Below, one piece after another: positions 23,484-36,390 of a stretch of DNA of 64,000 nt. The number at the start of each line of letters is the position of its first letter. Positions within the stretch are counted from its first letter, which is position 1. The notes below the pieces were generated by a model. It saw only the letters and a list, made by a program, of their open reading frames with translations, was not told where the DNA came from and searched no databases. This DNA is from Stercorarius parasiticus (Eukaryota > Chordata > Aves > Charadriiformes > Stercorariidae): NCBI GenBank assembly GCA_013396915.1, contig VWZL01000592.1, forward strand, positions 1 to 64,000, read 5' to 3'. The position numbers were made by a program, and so were the translations under genes.

Positions 23484-26400
23484 ACTGTAAAACTGACTTG
23501 CAGATTAATCTGCACATGCATAGAGTCACACAAATTATATGGGTACAAATAGCAATATCTATTTATGCTATATCAGTGAATAATTTGTTGCATTTGTCAA
23601 ATAACGGGAAAAAATAAAAATGCTTTTACTAATTTGTGTTTGTATCATACTTTAAAGGTCATTGAAATAACTTAAAAGTATTGTAAATCATGAGAAAATA
23701 CAACTGTCAAATTTTCCATAAAATAACACTTACCCATATAAGCTTTGGCTTCACAGAAAGTAAAATATTCTTATTCCAGTAGTCCAAACCCTCTGTCTGT
23801 ACAGTAGAAAACTAGCAAGGAAAACAAATTCAGAGGAAGAACAACCAGGCATTTTTATTTAAATGTGTTTCTTGACTTTACATTTCCCTATGACCTTCCT
23901 TCTTGTTTTCTAAACTGTATTAGTTTTACTGCTTTTTTTTTAAGTAATAATTCCACTTTTAGGCCAATCATATGTGTTCTCCGTTCTGTTGCAGAGATGA
24001 ACAGGAGCAGTATCACTTCATCTGGCTGGTTGGATTTATGGCTAAATATATTACCTAAACACATAAACATAGATACACATACACATGGAAAAATTTGAAA
24101 GATTAGAAGTAATATTTAATCATTTCCAAAGAATGTATAGGCTTAGATGCAATATTTAATAGCATTTTCTATTTTCTGACTGAAAAATCTTTCAAGAAAA
24201 TAATGAAGTACAGTAAATGGATTCTTTTTTAAACTTCATTTCAGTAAAGAGTTTATAATATGTTTAAACCAAACAATATGCAGAAGCAAGCAATCCACAT
24301 GACGCTGTAATATGATTCTTTTATTCTTAGATCATGGAACCTCTTCGTATATTTTTTTCTCAGTTACACACGTTGAAAATATGCATAGAAAATAAAAATG
24401 TCCATAGCAGAGTAGATGAAGGTGATTAACATACAAATAAAAACAGGTAAGGGTGTACATATTCCTTGACCATTGTTTGGTTTGTTAAGCCTGAACTGAA
24501 TCTAAGATTTGCAAGAGGAATAAATATTGCAGATTTGAAATTAACAGCCATCAGGAGAAAAACTCTAGAGGTTCATTCACCCTTAAAATCTAGCTTAATG
24601 ACATCTAAAGTTTTTTATTGACAGTAAAAAATCCAATAGAGTTCCTATAAAAAGATTGTCCCCTGAGTAGAGAAGCTATTGGAAATGACAGCAATTAAAT
24701 CAAGCTTATGAAGTATTTAGACCCCTTCCAAGGTGAATTTGTTTCAATGAATATCAGCTATTAGACCAGATAATGGAAGAAAGAGAAGATAAATATAAAG
24801 AATTAATAAATGTAGCATTTTCATAAAAAAGGGAGGGGCTTTATTCAGTCAGGAAATATGCTAAACATTTTGTGAAATCCTGACTAACTGGATGCAGAAG
24901 AATAAGGAATGAAAGAGTTATTGCAAAGAGCAGTATAGATGTGTAAGCAGTAGATTGCCATTGCAGGCTCACACTTACCAAACACAAAATATGGTACTTT
25001 TTAGTTTTACAAAAACTACTTTAATTACTTGCAAATGCTTTTGATGTCTTTTCTTTTTTATATACCTTGCAAAAACGGAGAATTTGTAGATAGTAATTTT
25101 TATGTATCTCCTTTAACAACTGTATTATGCACTGGAAAAAGATAGCATTTTTATCCAGCTTAACAGGCCACTCTGGGAGCAGTGATAACAGAAAAATCCA
25201 CCTTAAGCAAGCAGGGATTTTGATGTTCTGTATACGTGAAGCTGATGCCGTTCTGGGGTCATAAGAAGAGCTACTAAACAACTTATGGGGAAGGGAATAT
25301 TACAGTTAAAAAGGAGTATTTTATGTACTCTTCTCATAGCAACTCTCACATAGCAAATTAAGTGCTTTTATCGCTACCTAATTAAAATTCCATTTTAGAA
25401 AAGCAAAGACTGTAACCTAAGTGATTGATAATTGTTCTTCTTGATAGAAATTCAAGGATACTCTGTTTCAATACATTGCAAAGGTTTTCTTTATGCTCTA
25501 GGGTATGTCAAGACATACACAAACATGATAATTGAAAACTACTATATTGAATAGTTCTCTCTACAAATAAAATAAATGGAAAAAAAAAATCCAAACCACA
25601 GAAGCAAGTAATGGAAATCTAGGAGCTAAGCTACAGCCTTTTGTACTTCTGCTTGAGAAAGCTTCCAGCTGTGAAAAGAGCTTCAAGGAGTTTGTCTTCT
25701 GTGTAAACTTAAGTTATAATTTCAAGGGATTCTCTTCATCCAATTGCTGTTTACAGACAGAAGCTTGTAGCATCCTTTTGGGATGATTTACCAGCCAGCA
25801 AAGACAGTTAATACCTGTTAAGATCACACCACTCAAATCTAACTAGTTTTCTGTTTGTTAACATCGACTTATATAAAAGCGCTTTCAGCAAGTAGGAGGA
25901 AATGAATAAGTAGAACAATACAGTTTACTGACCCACTGCGCTGTTACCTGGCTTGTGGTCATACAGTCCTCCAGAAAAGGCTGCCAGAGCTTCAGAAGAA
26001 ACCTCTCACCGCCTTGTGATTTACCCCATCACCTGAGGTTACTACTCTCATTGTTCAGTTTTAAAACAGTGTGTCTTCTTCTCACACGCTTCTGTGTCAA
26101 ATCACAATTATGTTCATGGACGCTTTTGTACAAAGAATAGCAATCTAATTCAGTGTAACAAAATTCAAGTGATATTGCCATTAATGATAGACTTAACAGT
26201 TCCTTCAATGATTTCATGAATTAAGTGTGCTAATTTCTGTACTTTTTGACATAAATATTTGTTGTATTGTTTATTTTAAATGAAAATTAATATACAAAAT
26301 GGGAATACATATTTATATACATATATAAGATAAGAAAAATAAGCTTAATCTACCACCTTAAAGAAGTGCTTTTGTTTGAGCAAAACAGTAAAATATTATC

Positions 26401-26584
26401 ACATAAAACATCTGTAAAAGAAAATAAAACATTTTTGTGTACATATGAATCTTGGAAAAAACCTTCCACAACAGATGCATTCCATAAGAATATTCAACAT
26501 TTTAACTTTCCATGACATCTCAAAAGGTCTGATTAAATATAACTTTTATTCTTCATAGAATGCAAATGTATTTCACAACTACCT

Positions 26585-26812
26585 TTAAATCACCAGAAGA
26601 ACCAATGACAACCAACGTGGAGAAGGCTGATGTATTCAACAACATTTTTGCCTCACTTTTCAATGGTAATTGCTATTCTCACATCTCTCAAGCCCCTGAA
26701 TCTCAAGTACCCACTCAAGTAGCGGAATGGAGTCCCTCCCATCATAAGTGAAGATCAGGTTAAAGACAACCTAAGAAACTTGAACATACCTAACTCCAAG
26801 GAACTTCTTTGC
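26585..26812 (+). mobile_element. CR1 LINE, EN-RT linker fragment
   Basis: The plus strand encodes a recognisable piece of CR1 ORF2 lying between the endonuclease and the RT domain: 'VEKADVFNNIFASLFNGN', then after a stop and frame change 'EDQVKDNLRNLNIP'. This is the 'EKAEVLN.FFASVFTG' and 'VRDHLRNLN' region of the family. It has no 3' UTR or octamer tail, so it is an internal fragment. It stops within a few bases of an oppositely oriented CR1 endonuclease fragment. Confidence 0.82.
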
Positions 26813-26817
26813 ACTCT

Positions 26818-27020
26818 ATCTGATGTAGAGGGCAATGCCTCCACCTCTCCTTCCTCGCCTGTCCCTTGTGAACAGCCTGTAGCCATTGCTAGCCTCACTC
26901 CAGTCATGGGATTCGTGCCAACAAGTTTCAGTAATGGCAACTAGTTCGTAGCTTTCTAGCAGCATGGTGGCTTCCAACTCCTCCTGTTTGTTGCCCATGC
27001 TGTATGCATTGGTGCATATG
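26818..27020 (-). mobile_element. CR1 LINE, endonuclease-domain fragment
   Basis: The minus strand has an open frame of 60 codons, 26,998 down to 26,816 (stop included). It encodes the N-terminal part of the CR1 apurinic-type endonuclease: 'MGNKQEELEATMLLESYELV', the 'AITETCW' box, 'SHDWS' and 'GRRGGGIALYIR'. The coding DNA for the preceding 'TNA' context is present up to about 27,015. The frame is open across the fragment, although a residue usually tryptophan in the family is C in 'ITETCW'. The rest of the element is missing on both sides. Confidence 0.88.
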
Positions 27021-30000
27021 TTAAAATAAATGTGTTTTTATGAAAGTCACACAAAACCCTTCTATTTAATCTCCAGAGTTTCCCCCATCATTCTCTCTAC
27101 TGTGGTCTATATTTTCTTGACCTTGTTTCCTCATGGCAATCAGTGTGATACGTCATCTGATATTCAATGTGGATATCTCATCTACATTTTACAATGGGAG
27201 GGATTGTATGGTCTGTATAAAGTCACAGAAATAGTTCTTTGGATAAATGGGAATCAAATCCAAAGTGCTTGAGTAACATCCTAATATTTTAGCCTTTTTA
27301 TCTATGCAGCAAGCTAAATTTAACTCACAAATTGGCATGTTACATGCCCACATTCAGTATTTCACCAATACTGAAAGAGAAGGACCTGTTACTGAATAAA
27401 TTTATGGGCAGATAATCTGTGTCCCTTCAGCATTTCAGGTGTCCTTAACATCCTACAGCAGGTGTATTGTAGCTTTTCTGCGCTGACAGTCCTTATTTGG
27501 TCTTGTGGGTTTGATTTTTAAAAAATAAAAATAAAAATATTGCCAGGGATTGAAAACACTAGCAAGAAAATCTGCACATGTAGATACAAATAATTTTCAG
27601 TTCAAATTACTACTCATTAGTTCAGAAATATTATAACTTTCATTAGCATTTGTCTTCAGTTTTCATGGACAATTCAGCTGTTGTTGCTCATGTTGATTAG
27701 TGGAACCACAATGAAGCAGAAATAGTTTAATCTTTGTATATCTGCATTATTTTCTTTAACAAAATAACACTCTACACATTGTTTACTTATTAGCATCACA
27801 GATCTCTGTGTTGCTGCTTCCTTTTCTCTTACGGATGCTATTCATCCCAATGACTTCAATAACCCTTCCTACCATATGCTCATTATTTTGTTTTCTATGA
27901 GAGTCCTTCTCCCCCTAGTCCAACTTCAATTGGAAATATATTTCTATCTGCTATGTTAAGGGCTTGAAATGTCTTTACTTGTCATATCTGAACTGCGAGT
28001 TACTACACTCTGCATGACTTACAGCCAACTCAAAGTCCCAGGAGCAAAACTGGTCACAGATATGAGCAAGAACATCTTTTTGGAAAGAAGGCACTGTTGT
28101 AAAATTCTAAACTTTCCAGAGAAAACATTCATCTAAAAAAAGGCTGCAATCTAACAAAGTGTTGTAACAGTAGATTTTCTCCTTCAGCTGCATTTTTGTA
28201 GTCCATCATGGTATGAGTAGCCTTGCCAAGAGTTCTGCACTAAAGAAGAGAAAGAAGAAATCACAAATAATACTTGATACTTGTGTTTAGGTAGCTGAAC
28301 TAATTTCTAGGTATGGGAACAACAGTCCTTTTAAAAACGTACAACACTGTGAGAGGACTTGAAAATAAATGTTTCCAGAACATGTAGGAAGGCCAAATTC
28401 TAACTAGAAGCAGCTAGACACTTGGTTGTACTGCTTTGTGTTCATCAAACACAATATTTCAGTGTTATTTTGTTCACCCGATTCCCCATGTGTATTCTTT
28501 TACTGTCTTTCTTCCAGTAAGCTCTTTGGGAGAGAGACTTTAATTTTTATTATATATATAAAATGGCTAAAGCAAAAGGTCTCTCAGTGCTAGTACTCCA
28601 TAACTTGTAACAGTTGATGGGTGAGGAGGAAGAAAAAGGAGGAACTCATTTTCAGGAGTATTTAAGCAGCAGCCTGTGACCTCTATAACTTAATCCATTA
28701 TTTAAAACATGAAAGTTGTTCTCTCTTTTACAAATAGAAATTTAAAATTATGGAACAAAATGGAGCAATCTCCCCAGACTAGACTTCAGAAATGAAGGGT
28801 TGAAAAGACAGAAACGTTTGGAAAGAAATTGGTTCTGGTTAGTGATCGTGGTAGAAACTGATGGGCAAAAAAATATCATGTGGGTTATGCAGTGAACGAC
28901 CATTCCAGTTTTGATCCACAAGGAGATCAAATCTTCTCTTTTTTATCTAGAATATCATCTAGCTCAAAGAGTAAAGAGGCTATTAAAGTGCTAAATTACA
29001 ATGTCTTGGTGTGGTGTGTAGTAATTAATAAGTTAGACTTGAAAAAGTGTTGCAAAAAGAAAAGGCCCAGTGCCCTAGATATTGAAGATCAACGACAGGC
29101 AAAACTGAATATTTTATAATAGAGAGAATAAGCATTGCTATGACAATAGTCAGTTCTATTTTAAAACTCCAAGATCATAGCAATCTATGAATATTCATAA
29201 TACCATTTTTACTGCTACTCTGGGGAAATCTTTCCTGGGCTCAAAGTACAGATTAAAATTGACAGTAAAGAAAGGGGGTGTGGGGAAGAGAGAGAGAAAC
29301 AAAAAATGGCAAAGCCAATTTGTTGAAGCAGTGTGAGAAAGAATAAAAGATCAAGCCTATCTGCGGAAGGATGTTAACAACCTGGAAGTATTCAGTAATT
29401 AGGAAGAATATCCGCAGAAGCAAGGAGAAAGAATTTCAGACATAATTTTAGTATAAATTCACTGACCAAGTGAACCAGAACAATGAGACAAAAGTAAATC
29501 AGAACAGAAATAGTCTGGGAAATGGTGCTTCTCCTTCCTAAATATATGTATAAAAACAAATACATAAATACATAAATATATATACATATACGACTATAAA
29601 TGTTGATTTTTGAGCTTTTTTTTTAAATCACAAATGAAAATTAAAATCCTTCTCCATCAGTTTTGTTGAGCTCAGATTCTACACTTGTGTAATATTTTTA
29701 GAGTGCAATTGTTATATTATTCTCAAACCCGAATATTTCATTCTGCTCCTTGGATCCACCTTCTTTTCCTTTCTGCCTGTCAAACAGAAGGGCAACAATC
29801 ATTTTGTGGAGAACTAAGAGTGTGGGTACCTAGTAACACTGGTAGTCAAGCTACCAATTATGAGATGTGTGAGTAACATAAGGACCATCCACATAGGCGT
29901 CCACTTGATCTATTTTCTGGAGATCCTTAGCTTTCACCTGAAGAGTAAAACAATGGGGAAGCCTATCAGGAAGCAGGACATCAAGGTCTACCACAGGTTA

Positions 30001-30811
30001 CACAGAGCATAAGATGCCAAAGCACAAACCTAAGCTGATGACACGCGTAGCTCATCTGGACTGGAAGCAGCAGAGTGACATCCACACCAGGAAAAAAAGC
30101 AACACCAATTAGCTCACATACAATGCCATACTGAGATCCCTGCACAGCACAGGACCAGGAAGGATTGCCAGCTTGTTCAGTGATGTCTCAGACACCTCAG
30201 TATCATTATATACATGCCTTAAGAGACCTTTAGAGCAAAGGAAAGAGCAACAACAGTAATCTACGTTTATTTTCCAGCCCATCTTCCAACACAAACCATG
30301 TAACCTTGAAGAGGGTGAGGAGGATGGAGGGACAAGTGGTGTTCTCCTAAATCTCTGCAGTCAGTGGAAAATCTCTGTTAGAAGCCATGTTTAAGCGATA
30401 GTTTAAATGGAACAATTATTTCAAACAGCAGGGATGATCAAGAACCTCATGTAACCCACTGGAGATGAAGATTGACTTAATATTGTAAAAGAGTCTCTGG
30501 ATACAAAATTGCTCTGAATAAGCTGTTTGGATCTCTGAAGTAGAATTAAGGAAAGGATATTAAAAACCTGGCAGGCAATAACTAACATAGTACTTGATTA
30601 TTTGGAGAGATTCCTCAAGGAATTAAATGCTTACAAATGTAACTGGACATTTTTCATTCTGATGGGCATGTAATATGTTTAAATTTACTGTAGAGACCAT
30701 CTTGACATGCAGAGGCAATCACTGAACACTCTAGTCACCAAGTATCATGTCACACTGAGTGCACTTTATTCTCAGGTAACACAAAAAAAAAGGTTGAACC
30801 AGTTCCAGAGT
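27021..30811. other. AT-rich unique DNA, no gene seen
   Basis: No repeat family or coding exon recognised. Short (TA)n-like stretches occur at about 28,548-28,560 and 29,543-29,590, and a purine-rich stretch near 29,269-29,310. The ORF at 28,880-29,119 (plus) and others of similar size show no known motif. Confidence 0.55.
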
Positions 30812-31065
30812 TGTCATGGTATCAGTTGGGATAGTGTCGACTTTCTTACTGGCAGGTGGTATAGTGCTGTGTTTTGGATTTGGGATGAGAATGGTGTTGA
30901 TAGCACACTGGTGGTTTTGCTTGCTGCTAAGCAATCAAGGCCTTTTCTGCTCCTCACACCTCCCTGCCAGCAAGTAGGCTGGGAGTGCAAAAAAATTTGG
31001 GAGGCCACACAGCTGGGACAACTGACCAAAGGCGTCAGATCCATACCATATCATGTCATCCTCAT

Positions 31066-31073
31066 TATATAAA
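31066..31073 (+). promoter_or_regulatory. TATA-like box of LTR copy 1
   Basis: 'tatataaa' lies directly before 'gctgggggaagaagaagg', the place where the U3/R boundary of this LTR family is expected. Whether it is active cannot be seen from sequence. Confidence 0.5.
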
Positions 31074-31254
31074 GCTGGGGGAAGAAGAAGGAAGTGGGAG
31101 ACATTAAGAGTTGTGGCATTTGTCTTCCCAAGTCACCATTACACGTGATGGAGCCCTGCTTTCCTGGAGGTGGTTGAACACCTGCCTGCCAATAGGAAGT
31201 GGTAAATGAATTCCTTGTTTTGCTTTGCTTGCATGTGCGGCTTTTTCTTTACTT

Positions 31255-31260
31255 ATTAAA
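31255..31260 (+). terminator. Poly(A) signal of LTR copy 1
   Basis: 'attaaa' in the context 'acttattaaactgtctttat', about 190 bp downstream of the TATA-like box and followed by a T-rich stretch, as expected for the end of R. Confidence 0.5.
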
Positions 31261-31384
31261 CTGTCTTTATTTCAACCCACGACTCTCACATGTACTCCTA
31301 TGTTTCTCTCTTCCATCCTATCTAGGGAAGAGTGAGTGAGTGGCTGCATGATGCTTAGCTGCTGGCTGGGATTAAACCACAAAA

Positions 31385-32464
31385 AGAAGTCGCACTTTAT
31401 CAATCTCTGTGAAAAACATCTGCTAATGTTCTTCATACACCGGGCTAGGTTGATATGAACCTAGTGCACAGGAACCACCCATTTGCTCAGGTATGATGCT
31501 AATAAGGAATAAAGTGATGATATCATGCACAGTGGAAAGATCAGGAATAAACTACGTGTTAAAAGCCTGTTCTCCAACTTTTTCACAAGGCAAGGTCATA
31601 TGAAGATACATGGAAGAGAAACATCCAACTATTTGAATAATAAGCAAGACTTCACCAAAGCAAACCAAACAAGATGCCCTAAGTCTTTAGAATCAATCAA
31701 ACCTATGTATTGTATAGGTCATCATTGTTTGATTCTGACATCACCTTGCTGACATTCAGAACCTACAAGATAAAGCAGGTTTTTTTTAAGAAAAACAAAA
31801 TTGGATGAATGGTGAAACTGTTCAGAATTAAACAGACGAATGTGTTTTGCTTTTATGTGTGTCCACAGAGAATATATTACAGACCAAATATTTGTAAAAC
31901 ATAGACTAGTTCTTAAATAAATTTTGGGGGGCATTATTAGAAGGAAGAAAATCAGCCACAACTGCTTATTCAATGCCATGGTGTTCACCTCTGGGCACCA
32001 CAGTTGTTACAAGGGAACACGTTAAGCACTTAAACCCTACTAGATAGATCCTATCACCAGTTAGTCTAAATGAGTGTCATCCTTTCAAAGTCAACAAGGC
32101 TAAGAAATGACTATAGGTTATATAGGCTATAAGAAGTCTATACTTCAGAAAGTTTAGCAATGCTACTAGCATGGTTCAGTGGCCTAAATGTAACTGCTTA
32201 ATGCCAGTTTAGCTGCTATGGATTACCCTGCCTGGCCTCAAGTAGCTTCTTCATAAGGGTGTGCATGACCCGTTGAATTGGCCTGTTACATCAGCTACCT
32301 CACAGCGAGCCTTCAGTAGCCCTTGGAGCTTCTGTTTAGGCAGCTGAATTCTGCCTTAGAAGGTTAATTTAGCTAGAATAAGAAGGAAGCTGATTTAGGT
32401 GGGGGCGATAATCTTCCAGATATTCACCTAAAACTACATTTGTGCATCAAGATCAAGATGACCA
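31385..32464. other. Unique DNA between LTR and CR1
   Basis: No gene or repeat recognised. There is no retroviral leader, primer-binding site or gag-like frame behind the LTR. Confidence 0.55.
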
Positions 32465-33245
32465 GATCTTCAACAAGGCCAGGCGCAAGGTCCTGCACCT
32501 GGGTTGAGGCAACCCTTTGTAACAGTACAGGCTGGGGGATGAAGGGATTGAGAGCAGCCCTGCCGAGAAGGACTTGGGGGTACTGGCAGATGAAAAGCTG
32601 GACACAAGCCAACAATGTGCACTTGTAGTCCAGAAGGCCAACCATATCCTGGGCTGCATCAAAAGAAGCGTGGCCAGCTGGTCAAGAGAAGTGATTCTGC
32701 CCCTCTACTCCACTCTCGTGAGACCCCACCTGGAGTACTGCATCCAGCTCTGGAGCCCTCAGCACAGGAAAGACATCGACCTGTTGGAGCAGGTCCAGAG
32801 GAGGGCCACAAAAATGATCAGAGGGCTGGAACGCCTCTCCTATGAGGACAGGGTGAGAGAGTTGGGACTATTTGGTCTGAAGAAGAGAAGGCTCCAGGGA
32901 CTGCAGCCTTTCAGTACTTAAAGGGGGCTTATAAGAAAAATGGGGACAGACTTTTTAGCAGGACCTGTAGCAATAGGACAAGGGGTAATGGTTTTAAACT
33001 AAAAGAGTGTAGATTCAGACTGGATATAAGGAAGAATTTTTTTATATTGAAGGTGTTGAAACACTGGAGCAGGTTGCCCAGAGAGGTAGTAGGTGCGCGA
33101 TCCCTGGAAACATTGAGGGTCAGGTTGGACGGGGCTCTGAGCAACCTGATCTAGTTGAAGATGTCCCTAATCATTGCAGGGGGGTTGGACAAGATGACCT
33201 TTAAAGGCCCCTTCTAACCCAAACTATTCTATGATACTGTGATTC
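32465..33245 (+). mobile_element. CR1 LINE, ORF2 C-terminus and 3' end
   Basis: A 5'-truncated CR1 starting at about 'gaccagatcttcaacaaggc'. A frame open from 32,574 to 32,921 encodes 115 residues of the ORF2 C-terminal region. These include '[14 protein letters not shown]', '[20 protein letters not shown]' and '[20 protein letters not shown]'. A frameshift near 32,900 separates it from the last block, which continues in another frame to about 33,150. The 3' end is 'ttctatgatactgtgattca'. The long intact stretch marks it as a moderately young copy. Confidence 0.94.
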
Positions 33246-33439
33246 ATATTTTCTATGAAAGGCAATGGGACTAGGAAACTAGACTTTTTTATGAAAGAGA
33301 ACTTTTAATCAAGGCTGTGAGCTTGAGTAAAAGATTTAGGTCTTTTGTTTAGACATTTTGAAAAGAATTTATCAAATTAAACTGAACATTTTCAATGCAA
33401 ATCAGGACCATTTTACAAGGGGTTAAAGTGGGACACATC

Positions 33440-33548
33440 AGAATCACAGAAGGGTTGAGGTTTGAAGTGACTTCTAGGGGTCATCTGGTCTAATTCCACC
33501 ACTCAAGCAGGGCCACCTTGAGCGGTTGACCAGGATCATGACCAGACA
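33440..33548 (-). mobile_element. CR1 LINE 3' tip
   Basis: Read on the minus strand, a short 3' UTR ending in 'caacccttctgtgattctga'. It contains the 'ctcaagcagggccacc' stretch typical of the CR1 type seen at 136-768. Only about 110 bp are present. It is the first of the uninterrupted series of minus-strand CR1s that fills the rest of the window. Confidence 0.82.
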
Positions 33549-35754
33549 GCAAACTTTAGTCAGAAGTAAAACACATAGTCTATAACACATAGTTAATCTA
33601 GTCATCGTGGGCTTTATATAGTCAGCATGTACAGAGCGTCATGAATCCATGGCCTAATGAAAGGTCAGATTCAGCTCCAGACTTAGACACCCGAATTTAG
33701 ATTTGTACAGCCTCTGTCAACACATGAATTAGATGTCTAATATTGGCTGGAGCCAGTAAAGACTTACTCAAAAGAGTTTAAAGAACTAGTCAGCAGACTA
33801 TGTAAAGTTATAAGCTTTGTATATGTTCTTTGAATTCTACAAACTGTCTTGGCCAGATCTGCACAGAAACACTAAGGACTCTTGTAGATATTTACATTGC
33901 AAACAAATTTCAAAGTCCAAGTTCAGACCTGAATTCCAGCCCTTCTCTTCTCTGGGAAAAGTTTTTTGCAGTTCACCAAATAGTGTTTCCTCTCTATTTT
34001 GATACCTTTTGCAGTCTAAAATCAAGATTTGTTCTCTGATTAGGAAAAGAAACGCCTTCATAATAATGGCTATTAGAAAAAAAAAAAAGCACATGCAAAA
34101 AAATCTAGATGCAAAAGGAAAGAACCTGCTAAAGATAAACAAATACTTCCATGAGCAACAGAATCAGATGAGCCATTACTTGTGAATTCACAGCTTGAGT
34201 ATGAAATTGATGCTTAATACTGAATGAGTTCTTTTTCTACACTGGTTGGCACACTCTCCTTTCCCCAGATTTCATTAGTTAAAAGTAACATGTTTGTGAC
34301 CTCTGTCATTGCCAAATTTGGCTAGAATTGGTAGCAGCTATTGGGTAAAAAGTAACCAAAATAAAAAATGAAACTGATAATGTGAATTTCAGTTTCTTCC
34401 ATCAAGCCCTCTCAAAACGTCCTTGACCTTCTCTTCTTTGCAGTGGTGAGAAATAACTATCTATTTTTCCATTTTGTATCTCCCCCCACATTGGCATTCT
34501 TACTCTCCAGCACTATAGAAGAGAAGGTAAAGCCCTAAAGTTTTCTCACAAAGTTGAAGAACTGAAACAAGCAAGCAGGCAGTCTCTGTCTCACAAATAG
34601 CAGCTGTACACAGGTTGAAAACAGCTGTCTTCATCCTTGGCTTCTTAGCTCAGGAGTCTCTTACACTCTTAAATGGAACTGAGGAGTCTGTTCTCCTGCA
34701 GGGACACATCAATGGAAAGGTTTTGCTATGTCACTGTCCTGGGACAATATTTGAGAAAAGAGAAAGCAAGCTGGTAACAGGCAATAACTGAGTTGCAAGA
34801 ACACCATGTCTAATTTTGGAAAACAGCATTTTGGAAATGACAGCAACGTGTAATTTTTCAAAACTTAATTTGATGGTTTTACCTAATACTTTTAAAAGTT
34901 TTTTTGCTGTCAGTAAACATGAGTTTGGATTGCTGTTACAAAAGACCTGATATCTGGTTCCTGGATGCAAATTTAACCTCAGTGACATCCGTTCTCCAGG
35001 ATAATTCAGACAGCTTCAGTGAAACGAACATGAAGAAAGAAATCACTAACTGGGTTTTCAAACTGTATAGGAAATGGGTCATGCGAATTCTAGCTTTTCA
35101 CCAACTAAGGAGTGACTTGAATAGAAAATGAAAAGGTGATGACAATATGGCTGTAATGATTTAAAAAGCTTCAGAACCCTTTCAGAATTTTTTTCATCAT
35201 GAGCATTATGGTGTTGCACTCCCTAAAAGCCTATTTGTCTTACACTAAAAGGAAAGATTTTCTTGTAAGTCAGGGGATGAGTGCTTTTTTCCTTTTCTCT
35301 TTTTTTTTTTTTATTTCCATGAGCTGTAAGACAAATAAAGATAGTTTTCTCATTTCCTCTGCCAAGATAAAACTGAGATAGCATCCCCCAAGGCATGTTG
35401 AAGAAATAGAGACAGAAATTTAGGCCAAAGTATTGTCAAGTTACAAAGCAAGATAGCAGTCAATGTACAATTATCTTTTGGTTAAAATTGTCTGCTGACC
35501 TGGATATTGTCAAATGGGTTTTGATAGCTGAAGGTGACTGACAATTACTATTGCGCAGTTTATATTCATTATTTCAGGTTAAAGTATTTGTGGTTGCACA
35601 ATTCTCTAAATGAAACATTGAATAAGATTTTTTTGGTGTCACGATGAGTATATTTAGCAATTTTATGACCTTCATGCAGTAATAAAAGGGTAAAAGTCAG
35701 TCATTAAAGACAGTCTGATTGTATATAGCACAGGACTTTGAGATGTTAGAAAGA
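33549..35754. other. AT-rich unique DNA, no gene seen
   Basis: Nothing recognisable. An A-run lies at about 34,078-34,088 and a T-rich run at about 35,300-35,312. ORFs of 60-101 codons overlap one another on both strands and look like chance frames. Confidence 0.55.
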
Positions 35755-35825
35755 AATCACAGAATAATAGAAATGTTGACCTCTGGAGGTCATGTAGTCC
35801 AGTTGCCAATTCAGAGATAAACTAC
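35755..35825 (-). mobile_element. CR1 LINE 3' tip, left half of a split copy
   Basis: The stretch around 'gacctctggaggtcatgtag' next to 'aatcacagaataatagaa' is the minus-strand 3' end of a CR1. The sequence stops at the start of an LTR and resumes on its other side at 36,391. Confidence 0.8.
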
Positions 35826-36390
35826 TGTACTGGATCTGGCTGGGATAGAGTTAACTTTCCTCATCATAGCCCATACAGTGCTGTGTTTTGCATTTGTGGC
35901 TAGAACAGTGTCGATAAGACACCAATGTTTTGGTGCTTGCACAGCATCAAGGTTGTCTGTCTACCTGCTCTCTCAACCCTCAAAGGCTAGTGAGCTGGGG
36001 GTGGGCAAGAGATTGGGAGGGGATATAAATCCAAACTGCCAAAGACGATATTACAGACCACATGATGTCATGCTCAGCAATAAAAGCTGAGGGAACGGTA
36101 GCAGAGGAGGAATTCATGGCTATGGCATTTGTCTTCCAAAGCAATTCCTACACATGCTAAGGCTTTGCTTCCCAGGAAATGGCTGGACATCTTCCTGCTG
36201 ATGGGAAATACTGAATAAATTCCTCTTTTTGCTTTGCTTCCATACATATCTTTTGCATTTCTTATTAAAATGACTTTATCACACACCACGAGCTTGTCCG
36301 TTTTTTTTTCTCCAGCTGCCCTGTTCAGAAGGGGGAGTGAAAGAGTGACTGGATGGGCGTCTGGCAGCCAGACAAGGTAAACCCACCACA
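35826..36390 (+). mobile_element. Solo LTR, avian ERV (ERVL-like), copy 2
   Basis: The same LTR family as at 30,812: it starts 'tgtactggatctggctggga' and shares the 'gtgctgtgttttg', 'gatgtcatgctcagcaataa' and 'tttgcttccatac' landmarks. It ends differently, in 'aaggtaaacccaccaca', so the two belong to different subfamilies or the 3' edge was recombined. A degenerate TATA-like box lies near 36,079 ('caataaaagctgaggg') and a poly(A) signal 'attaaa' at 36,264. No internal region is attached. It interrupts a minus-strand CR1, proving that it inserted later than that CR1. A target-site duplication is not visible ('actac' versus 'gctgc'). Confidence 0.84.

Larger units (their letters stand above)
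19906..26584. other. AT-rich unique DNA, no gene seen
   Basis: No CR1, LTR or coding exon was recognised over about 6.7 kb. Simple tracts at 20,500, 22,049 and 23,459 are listed separately. ORFs of 60-89 codons occur on both strands without recognisable domains. Homeodomain-like AT motifs are frequent, but in DNA this AT-rich they carry no weight. Confidence 0.55.
30812..31384 (+). mobile_element. Solo LTR, avian ERV (ERVL-like), copy 1
   Basis: A TG...CA-type LTR of about 570 bp. It opens with 'tgtcatggtatcagttggga' and closes near 'gctgggattaaaccac', the layout of an LTR family I know to be common in bird genomes. Inside are a TATA-like 'tatataaa' (31,066), the 'cctgctttcctgga' stretch, a poly(A) signal 'attaaa' (31,255) and the R/U5 'ctttatttcaacccacga' stretch. 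No internal retroviral region, primer-binding site or polypurine tract adjoins it, so it is a solo LTR. A 5-bp target duplication is not clear ('agagt' versus 'agaag'), which fits age. The ERVL assignment is from memory of the family and unproven here. Confidence 0.85.

Noticed and set aside
30812..36390. One provirus with LTRs at 30.8 and 35.8 kb
   Set aside because: The 4.4 kb between them has no primer-binding site, gag, pol or env trace. It contains CR1 copies and unique DNA, and the LTR 3' ends differ.
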